DNA of 64,000 bases from Alteromonadaceae bacterium. GTDB taxonomy: Bacteria > Pseudomonadota > Gammaproteobacteria > Enterobacterales > Alteromonadaceae. The translations under genes were made by a program, and so were the position numbers. The stretch covers positions 21,169 through 85,168 of the forward strand of contig WKFJ01000057.1 in NCBI GenBank assembly GCA_014872785.1, in the 5' to 3' direction. Position 1 is the first letter of the stretch, and every line of letters starts with the position of its first letter. Under the pieces are notes generated by a model. That model had not been told where the DNA came from. It saw only the letters and a list, made by a program, of their open reading frames with translations, and did not search any database. This document shows, one piece after another, positions 36,795 through 46,327 of the stretch.

Positions 36795-37790
36795 TTATTT
36801 AAATTCTGATATTAATTCGTCTTGCTGAGCTTTTGATAACCTAGGGCCAAAACTAGCAACACATTGAGAAGCTGTCTTGTTAGCAAGTTCTCCAGCGTAT
36901 TCAACGCTATGACCGTTAGTTATTGCATACAGATAGGCTCCAGCAAAGGTATCACCCGCACCAGTAGTATCTACTGCTTTTACGCTAAAGGGATCAATAT
37001 GTACAGAGGGCTTGTCTTTTTGATAAATAGTTGCCCCTTTGGGACCTTCAGTTACGACAATGTGCGGACATTTTTCTGCGAAACTGGCGATACCTGCTTG
37101 TAGATCGCCATTGCCATAATCAGTTGCTTCTTCGCAGTTGCAAAATAACAGGTCAACTCCGTCGTCGCCAATAACACTTTCCAGATGTGGACGAACATAT
37201 TTGATAACGGCTGGATCAGAGACGGTAAGAGCAACTTTAACGCCGTTTTCTCTCGCAATTTTCTTAGCGTGTAAGATACCCTCTACCGCTTTTTCTTGGT
37301 AAACCAGGTGTCCTTCAATATATAAATACTCGGAATTCTTAATAGATGTTTCGCAAACTTCCTCTTTGCTAAACTGCGCAGTAATCCCGAGGTAGGTATT
37401 CATCGTGCGATCGGCATCGTCAGTTACCATGACAATGCACTTGCCGGTCTCGCCTTGATCATCTTGCTCCGCTAACTTATGACTGACATTCGATGCAGAC
37501 AGGTCTTTTTGATAAAACATCCCGAAATCGTCATTGCCAACCTTGCAGCAATAAAAGGTGTTAGCACCATATTGAGCCGCTGTTACTACTGTATTCGCGG
37601 CTGAACCACCGCAGGCCTTTTTTTGAATTGGGAAGTCTGGTTCTAAGGCATTTAGTAAAGAGCTGTGTTGGTCTTTTTCTATTAATGTCATGACTCCTTT
37701 TTCGATCTGGTTTTTCTGAAAAAAGGAGCTGTCAGTGGCGTATTCTAAATCAACTAGCGCATTGCCGAGCGCGGTGAAGTCATATTTCAT
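36795..37790 (-). CDS. Adenosine kinase (PfkB family)
   Basis: A 331-residue ribokinase-type sugar/nucleoside kinase. It shows GNALVDLEY near the start, CGGSAANTV, and the catalytic anion-hole motif DTTGAGDTFAGAYLY. Context favours adenosine: it lies directly upstream of ahcY, whose reaction releases adenosine. I chose ATG at 37790, since the upstream TTG at 37817 would add nine residues and lacks a clear ribosome binding site. Phosphorylating adenosine to AMP pulls the ahcY reaction forward. Confidence 0.9.
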   Translation of the reverse strand: MKYDFTALGNALVDLEYATDSSFFQKNQIEKGVMTLIEKDQHSSLLNALEPDFPIQKKACGGSAANTVVTAAQYGANTFYCCKVGNDDFGMFYQKDLSASNVSHKLAEQDDQGETGKCIVMVTDDADRTMNTYLGITAQFSKEEVCETSIKNSEYLYIEGHLVYQEKAVEGILHAKKIARENGVKVALTVSDPAVIKYVRPHLESVIGDDGVDLLFCNCEEATDYGNGDLQAGIASFAEKCPHIVVTEGPKGATIYQKDKPSVHIDPFSVKAVDTTGAGDTFAGAYLYAITNGHSVEYAGELANKTASQCVASFGPRLSKAQQDELISEFK

Positions 37791-37864
37791 TTCGACTATA
37801 AATTTCAATAAACACAAACTTACGAAGTATACAGTATTAACGGATCAGATGCGTTAGTCTTTAG

Positions 37865-38824
37865 TTAAAAACTAACAGAAAAGGAGTAAGCGCCAAAATA
37901 ACAAACCAGAATAGTTGCGAATAAAATAATTTGATACTGAAGCATTAGAGTCAAAAGCCGCTTAATATCATTTGGCTCGGGAGGGTTATTACCACCACAT
38001 TTGGGCAGTCGAATTTTCCTATTTTCGTAAAATGCAGGCCCCCCTAACTCGGTATGTAGGGCCCCGCCGAATATGGAAAGTACTAATGTGTGCGCCGAGA
38101 CTTTACCTGATAGTTTTTTGAGAGCGGAGAAAGAGCCGCCGAGACCAAGTGTGATCGCAAATAGCATAGAGCCCATGCGTAAAGGGAGCCACTGTAAGGT
38201 TAAACAAATCCAGGAGACGGAACGACCAAAGTGCCGATAGCGCGATTGTTTGATATTCCACTGTTGAGATAGCTCACAGCAACACCGATAAAGCAACGCG
38301 CCGGCACCACCAAATATCAAATACCAAAATAGGGTACATAAATATTGGTAGTGAAAACGCAGAATGAGTGTCTCCATCGCCGTTTTGGCAATTCCCATAG
38401 AAGATAAATTGTCCACTTGTCGTAAAACCAGGCGCTGTAGTTGGTTTCTAGCCAACGCTTTTTTGTTGTTCTTGAGTAAACTCTCAACCTTTTTTACCTG
38501 AGCGGTTACAGGCTCAAACATTAATGCGATAAAAAGAAAAAAGCCGTTGAAAAACCAAGTGTATTCGGCAAACCAAAGAAAAGTAGTCGTTACAATCATA
38601 ATCGGCAATAGGAGCACCAAGACGGCCATTATGCCTGCCACTTTCTGTTGCTGTTCACTGCGCTGGTCTTTGACTGCTTTATCAGCCATGGATTTTGCGA
38701 ACAGTCGAATGAGTGTTAACGGGTGGCTTTTATCGGGCCATTTCACGGATTTCTCGAGCAATACCGCAATGAATAGTACCGCTCCACTTAAAACAACAGG
38801 GTTAATATCAACAAATGGATCCAT
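37865..38824 (-). CDS. CobD/CbiB-family membrane protein
   Basis: A 319-residue integral membrane protein of the CobD/CbiB family, the group that includes adenosylcobinamide-phosphate synthase, which attaches the aminopropanol arm in B12 synthesis. It has HPLTLIRLFAKSM near residue 35, several membrane helices, and the C-terminal GGALHTELGGPAFYENRKIRLP typical of the family. No other cobalamin genes are present here, so it may be a diverged member with a different role. Its start shares one base with the mtnN stop, so translation is coupled. Confidence 0.82.
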   Translation of the reverse strand: MDPFVDINPVVLSGAVLFIAVLLEKSVKWPDKSHPLTLIRLFAKSMADKAVKDQRSEQQQKVAGIMAVLVLLLPIMIVTTTFLWFAEYTWFFNGFFLFIALMFEPVTAQVKKVESLLKNNKKALARNQLQRLVLRQVDNLSSMGIAKTAMETLILRFHYQYLCTLFWYLIFGGAGALLYRCCCELSQQWNIKQSRYRHFGRSVSWICLTLQWLPLRMGSMLFAITLGLGGSFSALKKLSGKVSAHTLVLSIFGGALHTELGGPAFYENRKIRLPKCGGNNPPEPNDIKRLLTLMLQYQIILFATILVCYFGAYSFSVSF

Positions 38825-39525
38825 TAACTTTTCGCTAAATTTGCAATCATACCCATCACTAAATTTGCGGAGTTTCGGCCTGCTTTTTCAAGATAGGCAT
38901 TAAAGCTGGTGTGTGAGGTTTTCCCCGCAATATCTGACAAAGAGCGGATCACTAGGAAAGGTGTATCAAGCATAAAGGCAGTTTGACCAATGGCAGCACC
39001 TTCCATTTCCACCGCAGCCATATCGGGAACTAGGTTGCGTAATCGCTCGGCAGCTTCATCACAGCCTATGAATGAATCACCAGTGCATACCAAGCCGCGT
39101 TTTATGTGAATATTTTCGACGTCCTCAGCTGCGCGAGCTGCCGCATCAACCATTCGTACATCACACGGATAGATATCAGGCATGCCATACACCTGCCCGA
39201 GTTTGTAACCAAAATGAGTGACATCTACGTCGTGGTGTTGGACGCCAGTGGCAATGACTACGTCTCCTATTTCGAGTTCGCTATCAAATCCGCCCGCGGA
39301 ACCTGTATTTACCACAAAATCTGGGGAAAACCTGTCAATCATGACGGTTGTTGCTACGGAAGCTGCTACTTTGCCAATGCCGCACTTAACCAACACGACG
39401 TCAACGTCATTTAGCTTCCCAACATAGTATTCAAGATGTGCAAAGTGAAAGGTTTCTACGTGATCAAGGTGCTTTTTCAGTAACGCGATTTCTTGATCCA
39501 TTGCGCCTAAGATACCAACTTTCAT
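38824..39525 (-). CDS. mtnN: 5'-methylthioadenosine/S-adenosylhomocysteine nucleosidase
   Basis: A 233-residue enzyme that removes adenine from methylthioadenosine and S-adenosylhomocysteine. It shows MKVGILGAMDQEIALL at the N-terminus with the catalytic glutamate region, NTGSAGGFD, VEMEGAAIGQT for ribose contact, and VIRSLSDIAGK with the catalytic aspartate. Together with ahcY in the same cluster the cell has two separate routes for removing S-adenosylhomocysteine. First gene of the cluster mtnN, CobD-like, adenosine kinase, ahcY. Confidence 0.97.
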   Translation of the reverse strand: MKVGILGAMDQEIALLKKHLDHVETFHFAHLEYYVGKLNDVDVVLVKCGIGKVAASVATTVMIDRFSPDFVVNTGSAGGFDSELEIGDVVIATGVQHHDVDVTHFGYKLGQVYGMPDIYPCDVRMVDAAARAAEDVENIHIKRGLVCTGDSFIGCDEAAERLRNLVPDMAAVEMEGAAIGQTAFMLDTPFLVIRSLSDIAGKTSHTSFNAYLEKAGRNSANLVMGMIANLAKS

Positions 39526-39619
39526 TAAGTGTCCTACAAATAGGTAATAATGATACAGAGTGTAAAGTAAAGCGCATCACTTAACTAGTGACGCGCTCCA
39601 CAAGTGAGGGAACTCTCTT

Positions 39620-40189
39620 TTAAGCTGCAATTGGGCGAGTAAGTGGCGTTTTGCGATCTGGATTATTGGTACCAGCTACTAGAGGTTTCTTAGGTTCTTT
39701 GAACTTAACTGGCGCTAATTTGGCGTTAATGCAATCGCGAATATCTTGAGGCTTGTAGCCACCTTTTACCTTGATACGCAAGTGCGGGATCCGAGCTGCA
39801 TCTAATGCTCCTGATACAAACCAGTCGCGTTGTGTTTTGTAGCCGCTGCCTTCTTGATGTACTAGGTCGACTGCGATGACTGGAGCTAAATCTTTCTTGT
39901 CACACAGTACGAAATCAAGGTGACGACCACTGGCACGCTGCAAAGCAGTGCGAATAGTTTTCTTATCTGCCGTGTTGCGCGAAGTGATGATGTCAGTGAG
40001 ACGAACTCGACAAATGATTCGATATTGGTGACCCACTGAGGCCTCTAGTAAATCTAAAAACGTTCGCTCTACGGGCGTGAATAGGTTTGTTTTCTTTCTG
40101 AAAGGAAAGGCGACACCACCATCGTTAAGCTTGATTGCACCGATGGTGACAACAATGAGCATCATAAAAAGTACAATTGCGAATTCCAT
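39620..40189 (-). CDS. DUF2726 family protein
   Basis: A 189-residue protein with an N-terminal membrane helix (residues 2-20). The rest is the DUF2726 module, a restriction-endonuclease-like alpha/beta domain: LDLLEASVGHQYRIICRVRL, HLDFVLCDKKDLAPVIAVDL with a D...D/E-x-K like pattern, and IPHLRIKVKGGY. A nuclease role is suggested by the fold relation only. It stands alone on the minus strand before mtnN. Confidence 0.82.
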   Translation of the reverse strand: MEFAIVLFMMLIVVTIGAIKLNDGGVAFPFRKKTNLFTPVERTFLDLLEASVGHQYRIICRVRLTDIITSRNTADKKTIRTALQRASGRHLDFVLCDKKDLAPVIAVDLVHQEGSGYKTQRDWFVSGALDAARIPHLRIKVKGGYKPQDIRDCINAKLAPVKFKEPKKPLVAGTNNPDRKTPLTRPIAA

Positions 40190-40316
40190 ACTTTGTCCTC
40201 GAACAAAAAATTGACAGAAATAGTTTCTATGTACTGAAAAGCAATTTAAGTGCCAGTGTCGAGGTAAATTAGAGGTGAAATTGAAGGTTTTTAAAATTTA
40301 ATCTTAAGATTATGAT

Positions 40317-40649
40317 TTATATAGATATTATGCTGACATGGCTGCCATTTATATCCTCTCTAATCACCATTCTTAGCAGCTTTTTATCGCTCTCAATTTC
40401 AACTGAATCTGCGCTGAGCTGCGTGAATGTAGCGTCAACATTATGACTTTCAATCAAATTACGTGCCTGCAATGGTGAATGAGGTAAGTGCATTGTTATT
40501 ACCTCTGGTGCTGCTTCCTGCATCAAGACACAAAACCTCGCTTCCGGAGGGAGTTTCACTTGATGAAAACTGACCGGGCATTCAGCCGCGTATGAATTGT
40601 TTGTAGCAGTGAGAAAAAGTGCTGGGATAAGTCTTTTTATAGGGTGCAT
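40317..40649 (-). CDS. Small secreted protein, unknown
   Basis: A 110-residue protein with a signal peptide ending at SYAAE (about residue 21). The mature part has two cysteines, in ECPVSFHQVKLPP and ARFCVLMQE, suitable for a disulfide. It is not recognised. A possible link to the flanking DUF2726 and phosphatase genes is not evident. Confidence 0.55.
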   Translation of the reverse strand: MHPIKRLIPALFLTATNNSYAAECPVSFHQVKLPPEARFCVLMQEAAPEVITMHLPHSPLQARNLIESHNVDATFTQLSADSVEIESDKKLLRMVIREDINGSHVSIISI

Positions 40650-40754
40650 GAAGAAAATGTATTTACAAAGATACCCTTAAATATAATTACGCTGCGCCTT
40701 CAGAGCAAATACGATACTCATCTTTATTAATACCTAGGTATTTTAAGATAGATA

Positions 40755-40786
40755 AGATAAATAAGGCACCCAGCAGAGGGTGCCTT
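40755..40786 (-). terminator. Rho-independent terminator after the phosphatase gene
   Basis: AAGGCACCC and GGGTGCCTT form a 9-bp stem around AGCAGA. On the minus strand a T-rich tail follows. Confidence 0.85.
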
Positions 40787-40793
40787 GAAAGGC

Positions 40794-42404
40794 TTATTGA
40801 ATCTCTGCTATTTCAGATAATACAGTGCCGGTAGCCTTATCCGGAAAACCAATTTCCAGTGTAGCTGACAATGTCACTGCCACATCTTCTGGCGACGTGA
40901 GGCGAGTGACCTTTTGTGCCGGTATTTTCCAACCTGTGAAGTATACAGGTACGTGAGTGTCATAAGAGTAGGGTGAGCCGTGCGTAGCAGAAGAGTAATT
41001 AGCCGTCATGGTACTGGTCTTTTGTACCAGTACGAAATCACCGGAACGTTCTGGCATGAAGTTGTTCTTCACTTTTAACGCGATTGGATCCGTAGTGAAA
41101 TCATTTGCCGATAGTGTAGCTTTGTCAAAATAGCGGGCGATTTCTGGTAGCGTTTCAAAAAAGTTCGCAAACGCTTCGTTAACCTTGTCCAACTGTCCAC
41201 CAATTACCTGGTGATTCAAATAGATATTGGGCAAGCGTGCAGAGAGTAACGGGTTGCCATCGAGTTTCAAACTCTTTTGTAAATCAGCTGCAAAGGCTTT
41301 TACCTTGTTCTCGACGTTTCCGCGCTGGGCAGCAAAGCCCAAAGACTTTTTAAATTCAGGAATTTCATCAACACCGTGATCAGCAGATAATACGTAAATT
41401 ACGTTTTGGTGACCCACTTCTTTATCTATAGTTTTAAAAAGGTCAGAAAGCGTTTTATCTAACTGATAGAAGTTGTCTTCAGACTCTAAACTGCTTGGAC
41501 CGTAATTGTGTCCAATGTAGTCTGCAAGAGAAAAGCTAATTGCGAGATAGTCAGTGATATTGTCTTTACCCAACTCTTGTTCAAGCAATATTTTTTCAGC
41601 GAATTTCGCCGTTAACCAATCACCGTAGGGGGTGATAGTCAATGAGCTGTAATATGCTTTTCCTGCTTCTTTTGGCAGGTTGTGTGGGAAACCTCGATTA
41701 AAACCACGTGGTGGAATTTGGAATATACGGTTCTTATCGTCATTGTGATACACCGACTCATCTTTGGTTAAATCCCAAGAAGCGCCAATGAATTTATCCT
41801 TTAAACCACTGTTATTAAACTCTGCAGCCCATTGTGGCATTGCAGCATAGTAGTAGGTGCTTGTTACAAAATCTCCGGCGTATTTATCAAACCAAAATGA
41901 TTTGCCAAACCGACCACCAGTCAATACCGCGCCTCTGTCTTTCACTGATACAGAGTAGATCTTAGCCTTGCCAGTGGTTGCCATGTGCAACTGGTCAGAG
42001 AAAGTACTCGCATTTAGGTTCACGGGAGATGCGCTCTTGCCAGAGCCCTGTAATATTTTGGTATTTACATCAGCCACACAGTACATATCAGAGTTGCTTG
42101 GTACATCAAACCAGTTGTTGCCGATAAGTCCATGTGCCGATGGAATTGCTCCGGTAGCAAGTGTTGCATGACCTACGGCGGTGAGAGTGGCAGAGTGACG
42201 ATAATGGGCGTTTGTGTAAAGCGTACCTTTATCCAAAAACATATTGAACCCAAGCTCGTCTTCATCTTCGATAAAATTGTGCTTATACCTTTGTAACAAG
42301 TCGCCGCGGAGTTGATCCACGGTTATCTGCACTATGAGCTTTGGTTGTTCAGCTAACGCTTGAAAACTGATAACGCTAGCTAAGACCATCAACATTTTTT
42401 TCAT
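40794..42404 (-). CDS. PafA-like alkaline phosphatase
   Basis: A 536-residue secreted phosphatase of the alkaline phosphatase/nucleotide pyrophosphatase superfamily. It has a signal peptide (residues 1-18), IVQITVDQLRGDLL with a metal-binding aspartate, the nucleophile threonine in RHSATLTAVGHATL, GLIGNNWFD, and LSADHGVDEIP with metal ligands. The layout matches PafA-type monoesterases of marine bacteria, which release phosphate without the classical alkaline phosphatase architecture. It has its own terminator and no adjacent phosphate transport genes. Confidence 0.9.
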   Translation of the reverse strand: MKKMLMVLASVISFQALAEQPKLIVQITVDQLRGDLLQRYKHNFIEDEDELGFNMFLDKGTLYTNAHYRHSATLTAVGHATLATGAIPSAHGLIGNNWFDVPSNSDMYCVADVNTKILQGSGKSASPVNLNASTFSDQLHMATTGKAKIYSVSVKDRGAVLTGGRFGKSFWFDKYAGDFVTSTYYYAAMPQWAAEFNNSGLKDKFIGASWDLTKDESVYHNDDKNRIFQIPPRGFNRGFPHNLPKEAGKAYYSSLTITPYGDWLTAKFAEKILLEQELGKDNITDYLAISFSLADYIGHNYGPSSLESEDNFYQLDKTLSDLFKTIDKEVGHQNVIYVLSADHGVDEIPEFKKSLGFAAQRGNVENKVKAFAADLQKSLKLDGNPLLSARLPNIYLNHQVIGGQLDKVNEAFANFFETLPEIARYFDKATLSANDFTTDPIALKVKNNFMPERSGDFVLVQKTSTMTANYSSATHGSPYSYDTHVPVYFTGWKIPAQKVTRLTSPEDVAVTLSATLEIGFPDKATGTVLSEIAEIQ

Positions 42405-42448
42405 GAGTAAATTCTCTTTACTGGGACTGCGTGAACTTTAGCAGAGAA

Positions 42449-42484
42449 AATAAAAATGGCGAACAACTGCATAGTCGTTCGCCA
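42449..42484 (-). terminator. Rho-independent terminator after the oxygenase gene
   Basis: TGGCGAAC (42457-42464) pairs with GTTCGCCA (42477-42484). On the minus strand a T-rich tail follows, ending the oxygenase transcript. Confidence 0.8.
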
Positions 42485-42528
42485 AATTCAAAATGTTTTG
42501 TTGTAGGGTAAGCTTACCCGATTATGGG

Positions 42529-43368
42529 TTAGATTACTCCAAGCTCTCTAAGACGCTCTTTTAAATAGCTGTCTGCTGTATAACGCTCAGAAAGAACAAC
42601 TTCTGGCTTGGGATGTAAAAATAGAGGTAACGAGATACGACTCTTGCTCTGATCCTGACCTTCTGGGTTGACCACACGATGTGTGGTTGAAGGGTAATAA
42701 TGACCGGATGCTTCTTGTAACATATCCCCTATATTAACGATAAGGTTGCCAAAATCACAAGGCACGTCAATCCAGCTATCGTCTTTGCCTTTAACCTGTA
42801 AACCTGGTTCGTTAGCTGCAGGCAAAATAGTGAGTAAGTTAATATCCTCGTGAGCTGCTGCTCTAATCGCATCAGGCTCTTCATCACCGGCAAGTGGCGG
42901 ATAATGCAACACGCGCAGCAGGGTCTGTTCACTTTTTTCTATCATGCTGGAGAGCGGCTGACGATAATTTACTGCCACGTCATGTGGTGAATATTGTTCG
43001 ACCCAGCTCAGTAGTTCTTTCGCCAAGTTATTGGCCGCATCATAGTAATCCTGTAGTTGTTGTCTCAACTCTTCAGGACATTGTCCCCAAGGATAGAAAT
43101 GGAAATATTCTTTGATGTCCTTTTTCTTAAAACCTTTCGCGACTTCTGAAACCGAGGAAGGGAAGAAGCCGTCCTGCGTTTCCACATTGAAGCGATAATT
43201 CTCTTTGCTTTCTGAATCAAAAAAACGTTGCCAAGTGGAGTAAATCGACTCCACTGCACTTTGGTCAATGGGGTGGTTTTTAAGTACCCCAAAGCCGGTA
43301 TTTCTCAAAGAGGTGGTAAATTGTTCTGCGGCATCTTCTGCCTGATAATCAACTGCAACCAGTTCCAT
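42529..43368 (-). CDS. Fe(II)/2-oxoglutarate-dependent oxygenase, isopenicillin N synthase-like
   Basis: A 279-residue member of the isopenicillin N synthase family. The N-terminal DIOX_N-like part has FGVLKNHPID. The iron-binding set is visible as the first His and Asp in AAHEDINLLTIL and the distal His in STTHRVVNPEG, followed by RISLPLFLHP with the Arg/Ser for 2-oxoglutarate. The substrate is unknown. It lies downstream of the nucleoside transporter gene with a 15-base gap, so nucleoside or nucleobase oxidation is one possibility, but nothing in the sequence proves it. Confidence 0.88.
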   Translation of the reverse strand: MELVAVDYQAEDAAEQFTTSLRNTGFGVLKNHPIDQSAVESIYSTWQRFFDSESKENYRFNVETQDGFFPSSVSEVAKGFKKKDIKEYFHFYPWGQCPEELRQQLQDYYDAANNLAKELLSWVEQYSPHDVAVNYRQPLSSMIEKSEQTLLRVLHYPPLAGDEEPDAIRAAAHEDINLLTILPAANEPGLQVKGKDDSWIDVPCDFGNLIVNIGDMLQEASGHYYPSTTHRVVNPEGQDQSKSRISLPLFLHPKPEVVLSERYTADSYLKERLRELGVI

Positions 43369-43383
43369 TGTGCCTCCTATTTA

Positions 43384-44592
43384 TTACATAGAAATAAAGA
43401 AGCCAGCGATTGCCGCACTCATTAAGTTTGCGAAGCTGGCAGCGATAACGGCGCGCAAGCCGAGTTCTGCGAGATCTTTTCTCTTATTGGGTGCCATGGC
43501 TCCAATACCTCCCATCAAAATGGCGATGGAAGAGAAGTTAGCAAAACCGCATAGTGCGAAAGTGACAATGGCTTGTGTACCTTCGCTGAGTTGATCTCGA
43601 TAATTGATAAAGTCCAAGTAGGCTACAAACTCGTTAACCACTAATTTTTGGCCGATAAAACTGCCGGCGAGATTTGCTTCATGCCAAGGCACACCTAACA
43701 ACCAAGCAACAGGTTGGAAGACGAAACCCAAAATCAGTTGGAATGTTAAATCGGGGTAACCGAAGGCACCGCCAACAAGGCCTATTAAGCCGTTCAACAA
43801 GGCGATTAGCGCGATAAAAGCCAGTAACATAGCGCCAACGTTAGCGGCAATCTTTAATCCAGAAGCGGCGCCTTGTGCAGCAGCGTCAAAAATATTGGTA
43901 TTAGTCTCTAGCTGAGGGTTAATTTCTTCAAGGTCATTTTTAGGTTTACCAGTCTCTGGCAAAATAATCTTTGCCATCAACAAACCTCCTGGTGCCGCCA
44001 TAAAAGACGCTGCGACGAGATACTTTATCTCAACGCCTAGCCCTGCGTAACCCGCCATGACCGAGCCTGCGATAGATGCCATGCCACCCACCATCAGTGC
44101 GAAAAGCTCTGAACGCGTCATATTGGCAATGAAAGGACGAACCACCAAAGGTGCCTCAGTTTGCCCGACAAAGATATTTGCCGCGGCATTCATTGATTCT
44201 GGACGGCTAGTTTGTAATACCTTTTGTAAAAAGCCGCCAATGCCCTTGATGATCCAAGACATAACGCCCATGTGGTAAAGCACCGAAATCAGAGCAGAGA
44301 AAAATACGATGACCGGTAGTACATTGAAGGCGAATATAAAACCTAAAGACTTGTTTCCAACCGCGCCAAACAGGAACTCGATACCGTCTTTGCTCTGCTC
44401 GAGCACCCATGTAACGCCATTGGCTACGCCATTTAAAAAGTCCTTGCCTGCTGGCACATAGAGAACAAACAAGCCAACTGCTATTTGGATTGAAAGCGCT
44501 CCAATGACTGTCCGCCAGTTGATTGCTGAGCGGTTGTAGGACAGGAGATATGCTGCGCCAAGCAGCGCGATAATTCCTAGTAAGCTGACCAT
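43384..44592 (-). CDS. Concentrative nucleoside transporter (NupC/CNT family)
   Basis: A 402-residue cation-coupled nucleoside importer. The characteristic [14 protein letters not shown] re-entrant motif and the later [13 protein letters not shown] motif, both part of the substrate site in CNT structures, are present, as is [14 protein letters not shown]. About eight to ten membrane segments are visible. It is followed by the oxygenase gene and preceded by udk with 9 bases between, forming a nucleoside uptake and phosphorylation unit. Confidence 0.95.
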   Translation of the reverse strand: MVSLLGIIALLGAAYLLSYNRSAINWRTVIGALSIQIAVGLFVLYVPAGKDFLNGVANGVTWVLEQSKDGIEFLFGAVGNKSLGFIFAFNVLPVIVFFSALISVLYHMGVMSWIIKGIGGFLQKVLQTSRPESMNAAANIFVGQTEAPLVVRPFIANMTRSELFALMVGGMASIAGSVMAGYAGLGVEIKYLVAASFMAAPGGLLMAKIILPETGKPKNDLEEINPQLETNTNIFDAAAQGAASGLKIAANVGAMLLAFIALIALLNGLIGLVGGAFGYPDLTFQLILGFVFQPVAWLLGVPWHEANLAGSFIGQKLVVNEFVAYLDFINYRDQLSEGTQAIVTFALCGFANFSSIAILMGGIGAMAPNKRKDLAELGLRAVIAASFANLMSAAIAGFFISM

Positions 44593-44601
44593 AATCGTCC
44601 T

Positions 44602-45228
44602 TTATTTTAGTATTTGTTTGATATGGGACTTGATGACATCAAGTGCGATTCTATTTTTGCCACCCTGGGTAATTACCACGTCAGCGATAAATCGACTTGG
44701 CGCGATGAATTGGTGGTACATCGGTTTTACCGTTTCTTGATATTGTTGGATGACAGAATCAAGGGTTCTGCCCCGACTCTCTATATCGCGTTTAATTCTT
44801 CTAAGTAGGCATATGTCCAGTGGCGTATCGACGTATATTTTGACGTCGAATAGAGGCACAAGCTCAGGACTAGCCAATAACATAATGCCCTCCACGATAA
44901 TCACATGCGCTGGTGATTTAGTCTCAGTCTTTTTTAGACGGGTATGCTCTTTGTGAGAGTACTGAGGGTATTCGATGGTATTTCCAGATTTGAGCGCTTC
45001 TAAGTGCTCAACCAGAAGTTCATGCTCAAATGCTTTGGGGTGGTCATAGTTGGTAAGTACTCGCTCATCCATACTAAGATGATCTTGATTGCGATAGTAG
45101 TGGTCTTCTCTGAGGATTTGGATATCTGCCCCTGCCGACATCAACTCTTCGCCAATTGTGTCAGTAAAGAGGGTTTTACCAGAACCCGAGGCACCGGAAA
45201 TCGCAATAACTTTGGTTTCGAAATTCAT
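44602..45228 (-). CDS. udk: Uridine/cytidine kinase
   Basis: A 208-residue P-loop kinase that phosphorylates uridine and cytidine to their monophosphates. It has GASGSGKTLFTDT (Walker A), EDHYYRNQDHLS, YDHPKAFEHELL, YPQYSHKEHTR and VIIVEGIMLL, all in the family order. It is upstream of the CNT transporter gene on the same strand, so imported nucleosides can be trapped by phosphorylation. Confidence 0.95.
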   Translation of the reverse strand: MNFETKVIAISGASGSGKTLFTDTIGEELMSAGADIQILREDHYYRNQDHLSMDERVLTNYDHPKAFEHELLVEHLEALKSGNTIEYPQYSHKEHTRLKKTETKSPAHVIIVEGIMLLASPELVPLFDVKIYVDTPLDICLLRRIKRDIESRGRTLDSVIQQYQETVKPMYHQFIAPSRFIADVVITQGGKNRIALDVIKSHIKQILK

Positions 45229-45391
45229 TTAATAAAGATCTTCTTCGTTTTAGACAAGACTACCAGCGACGCATAAAAATGCCAACGAGGAACGCGATAA
45301 AGTTTCAAAAGTTGACTGATTGGTCAATTTTTGAATTAAAGCACATTATTCTCATGAATGCGAATAAATTGAAGTGTTTTGAGAAGAGTGA

Positions 45392-46327
45392 TCAGTGTCC
45401 AATTAATTCGTATTGGTCTGCTTTGAGACCCACAAGCGCGTAATTATGCAGTTTGGAACGAGAGCCCTCACCTTGTGCTTTTTGCGGGTAAAACACTTTT
45501 TTTAATTCAAGGTCGGACGTAAAAATTTCATCAAGTGCAGCTCGTATTTCACTGAGCATCTTGTCTATATTGCTATCGAAATCTGGGCGTTTACGTCGTG
45601 AATGCCCAAGCTCCAACAAGCGGTAAAAGTACTTGTTGGCAAGTTCTACAAAGTCCTCGGGTAGGTCTTTGTTGTGGTATAAAATGGCCTTGTCGTTGTC
45701 TCGACAAAACTTCAACATGGCAAGGTAAAAACACAAAGGCTTATTAGATAGCGTCGAACGCAATGTATCGTCACTGTTTAGGTAAAGCGTGCGATCGCGT
45801 AAGTCGATAACCAGTTTTACCCCTTTCGGCTTTTCTTCTATTGCCCTTGTGGCGCGGATCGCACTGGTTATTTTTACGTTGTATAAGGTAATGCTTGCGA
45901 AAATACTGGCAAACAATAAAGGAATAAGAATCACCCGCCACTGCATGGTTAAGGCAAGAACAGCTAACTTTATTTCGATTTCTTGTCGACTGGTATTGAG
46001 AGTGACGGTTCGAACGTCACCTGCCGGCACATCAAACGCAATGTTTTGAATTGCAGCGAGGCGCACTGGATAGCCAGATTTCTCTAAAAACGCATTGAGA
46101 TTTTTTGCGTAGTAAGAAACACTATTTTCGTCAGCCGCTTGGTTAAATATTTCATTTGCGATGCGCAATTCTGGTAAATCTAGTGCGATACGGGTATTTA
46201 CTTTTTCGATAGATTTCTCAAGATAATTCGATTCCTGTTCCACTGCATAGAACAACGCGAGCAATTGCAGTCCAAGGTAAGCGATAAGAATTGACGTCCA
46301 AATACGATAAGAATACGAAATACTCAT
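45392..46327 (-). CDS. Membrane protein of unknown function with cytoplasmic C-terminal domain
   Basis: A 311-residue protein with two membrane helices (residues 9-28 and about 130-150) flanking a periplasmic segment of about 100 residues, and a cytoplasmic part of about 150 residues. The cytoplasmic part starts KLVIDLRDRTLYLNSDD and continues with helical segments including RYRLLELGHSRRKR-like basic residues. That pattern resembles a winged-helix-like effector but is not a recognised one. Its start overlaps the stop of the binding-protein-like gene by one base. A sensor protein whose ligand is captured by the partner is a plausible inference. Confidence 0.6.
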   Translation of the reverse strand: MSISYSYRIWTSILIAYLGLQLLALFYAVEQESNYLEKSIEKVNTRIALDLPELRIANEIFNQAADENSVSYYAKNLNAFLEKSGYPVRLAAIQNIAFDVPAGDVRTVTLNTSRQEIEIKLAVLALTMQWRVILIPLLFASIFASITLYNVKITSAIRATRAIEEKPKGVKLVIDLRDRTLYLNSDDTLRSTLSNKPLCFYLAMLKFCRDNDKAILYHNKDLPEDFVELANKYFYRLLELGHSRRKRPDFDSNIDKMLSEIRAALDEIFTSDLELKKVFYPQKAQGEGSRSKLHNYALVGLKADQYELIGH

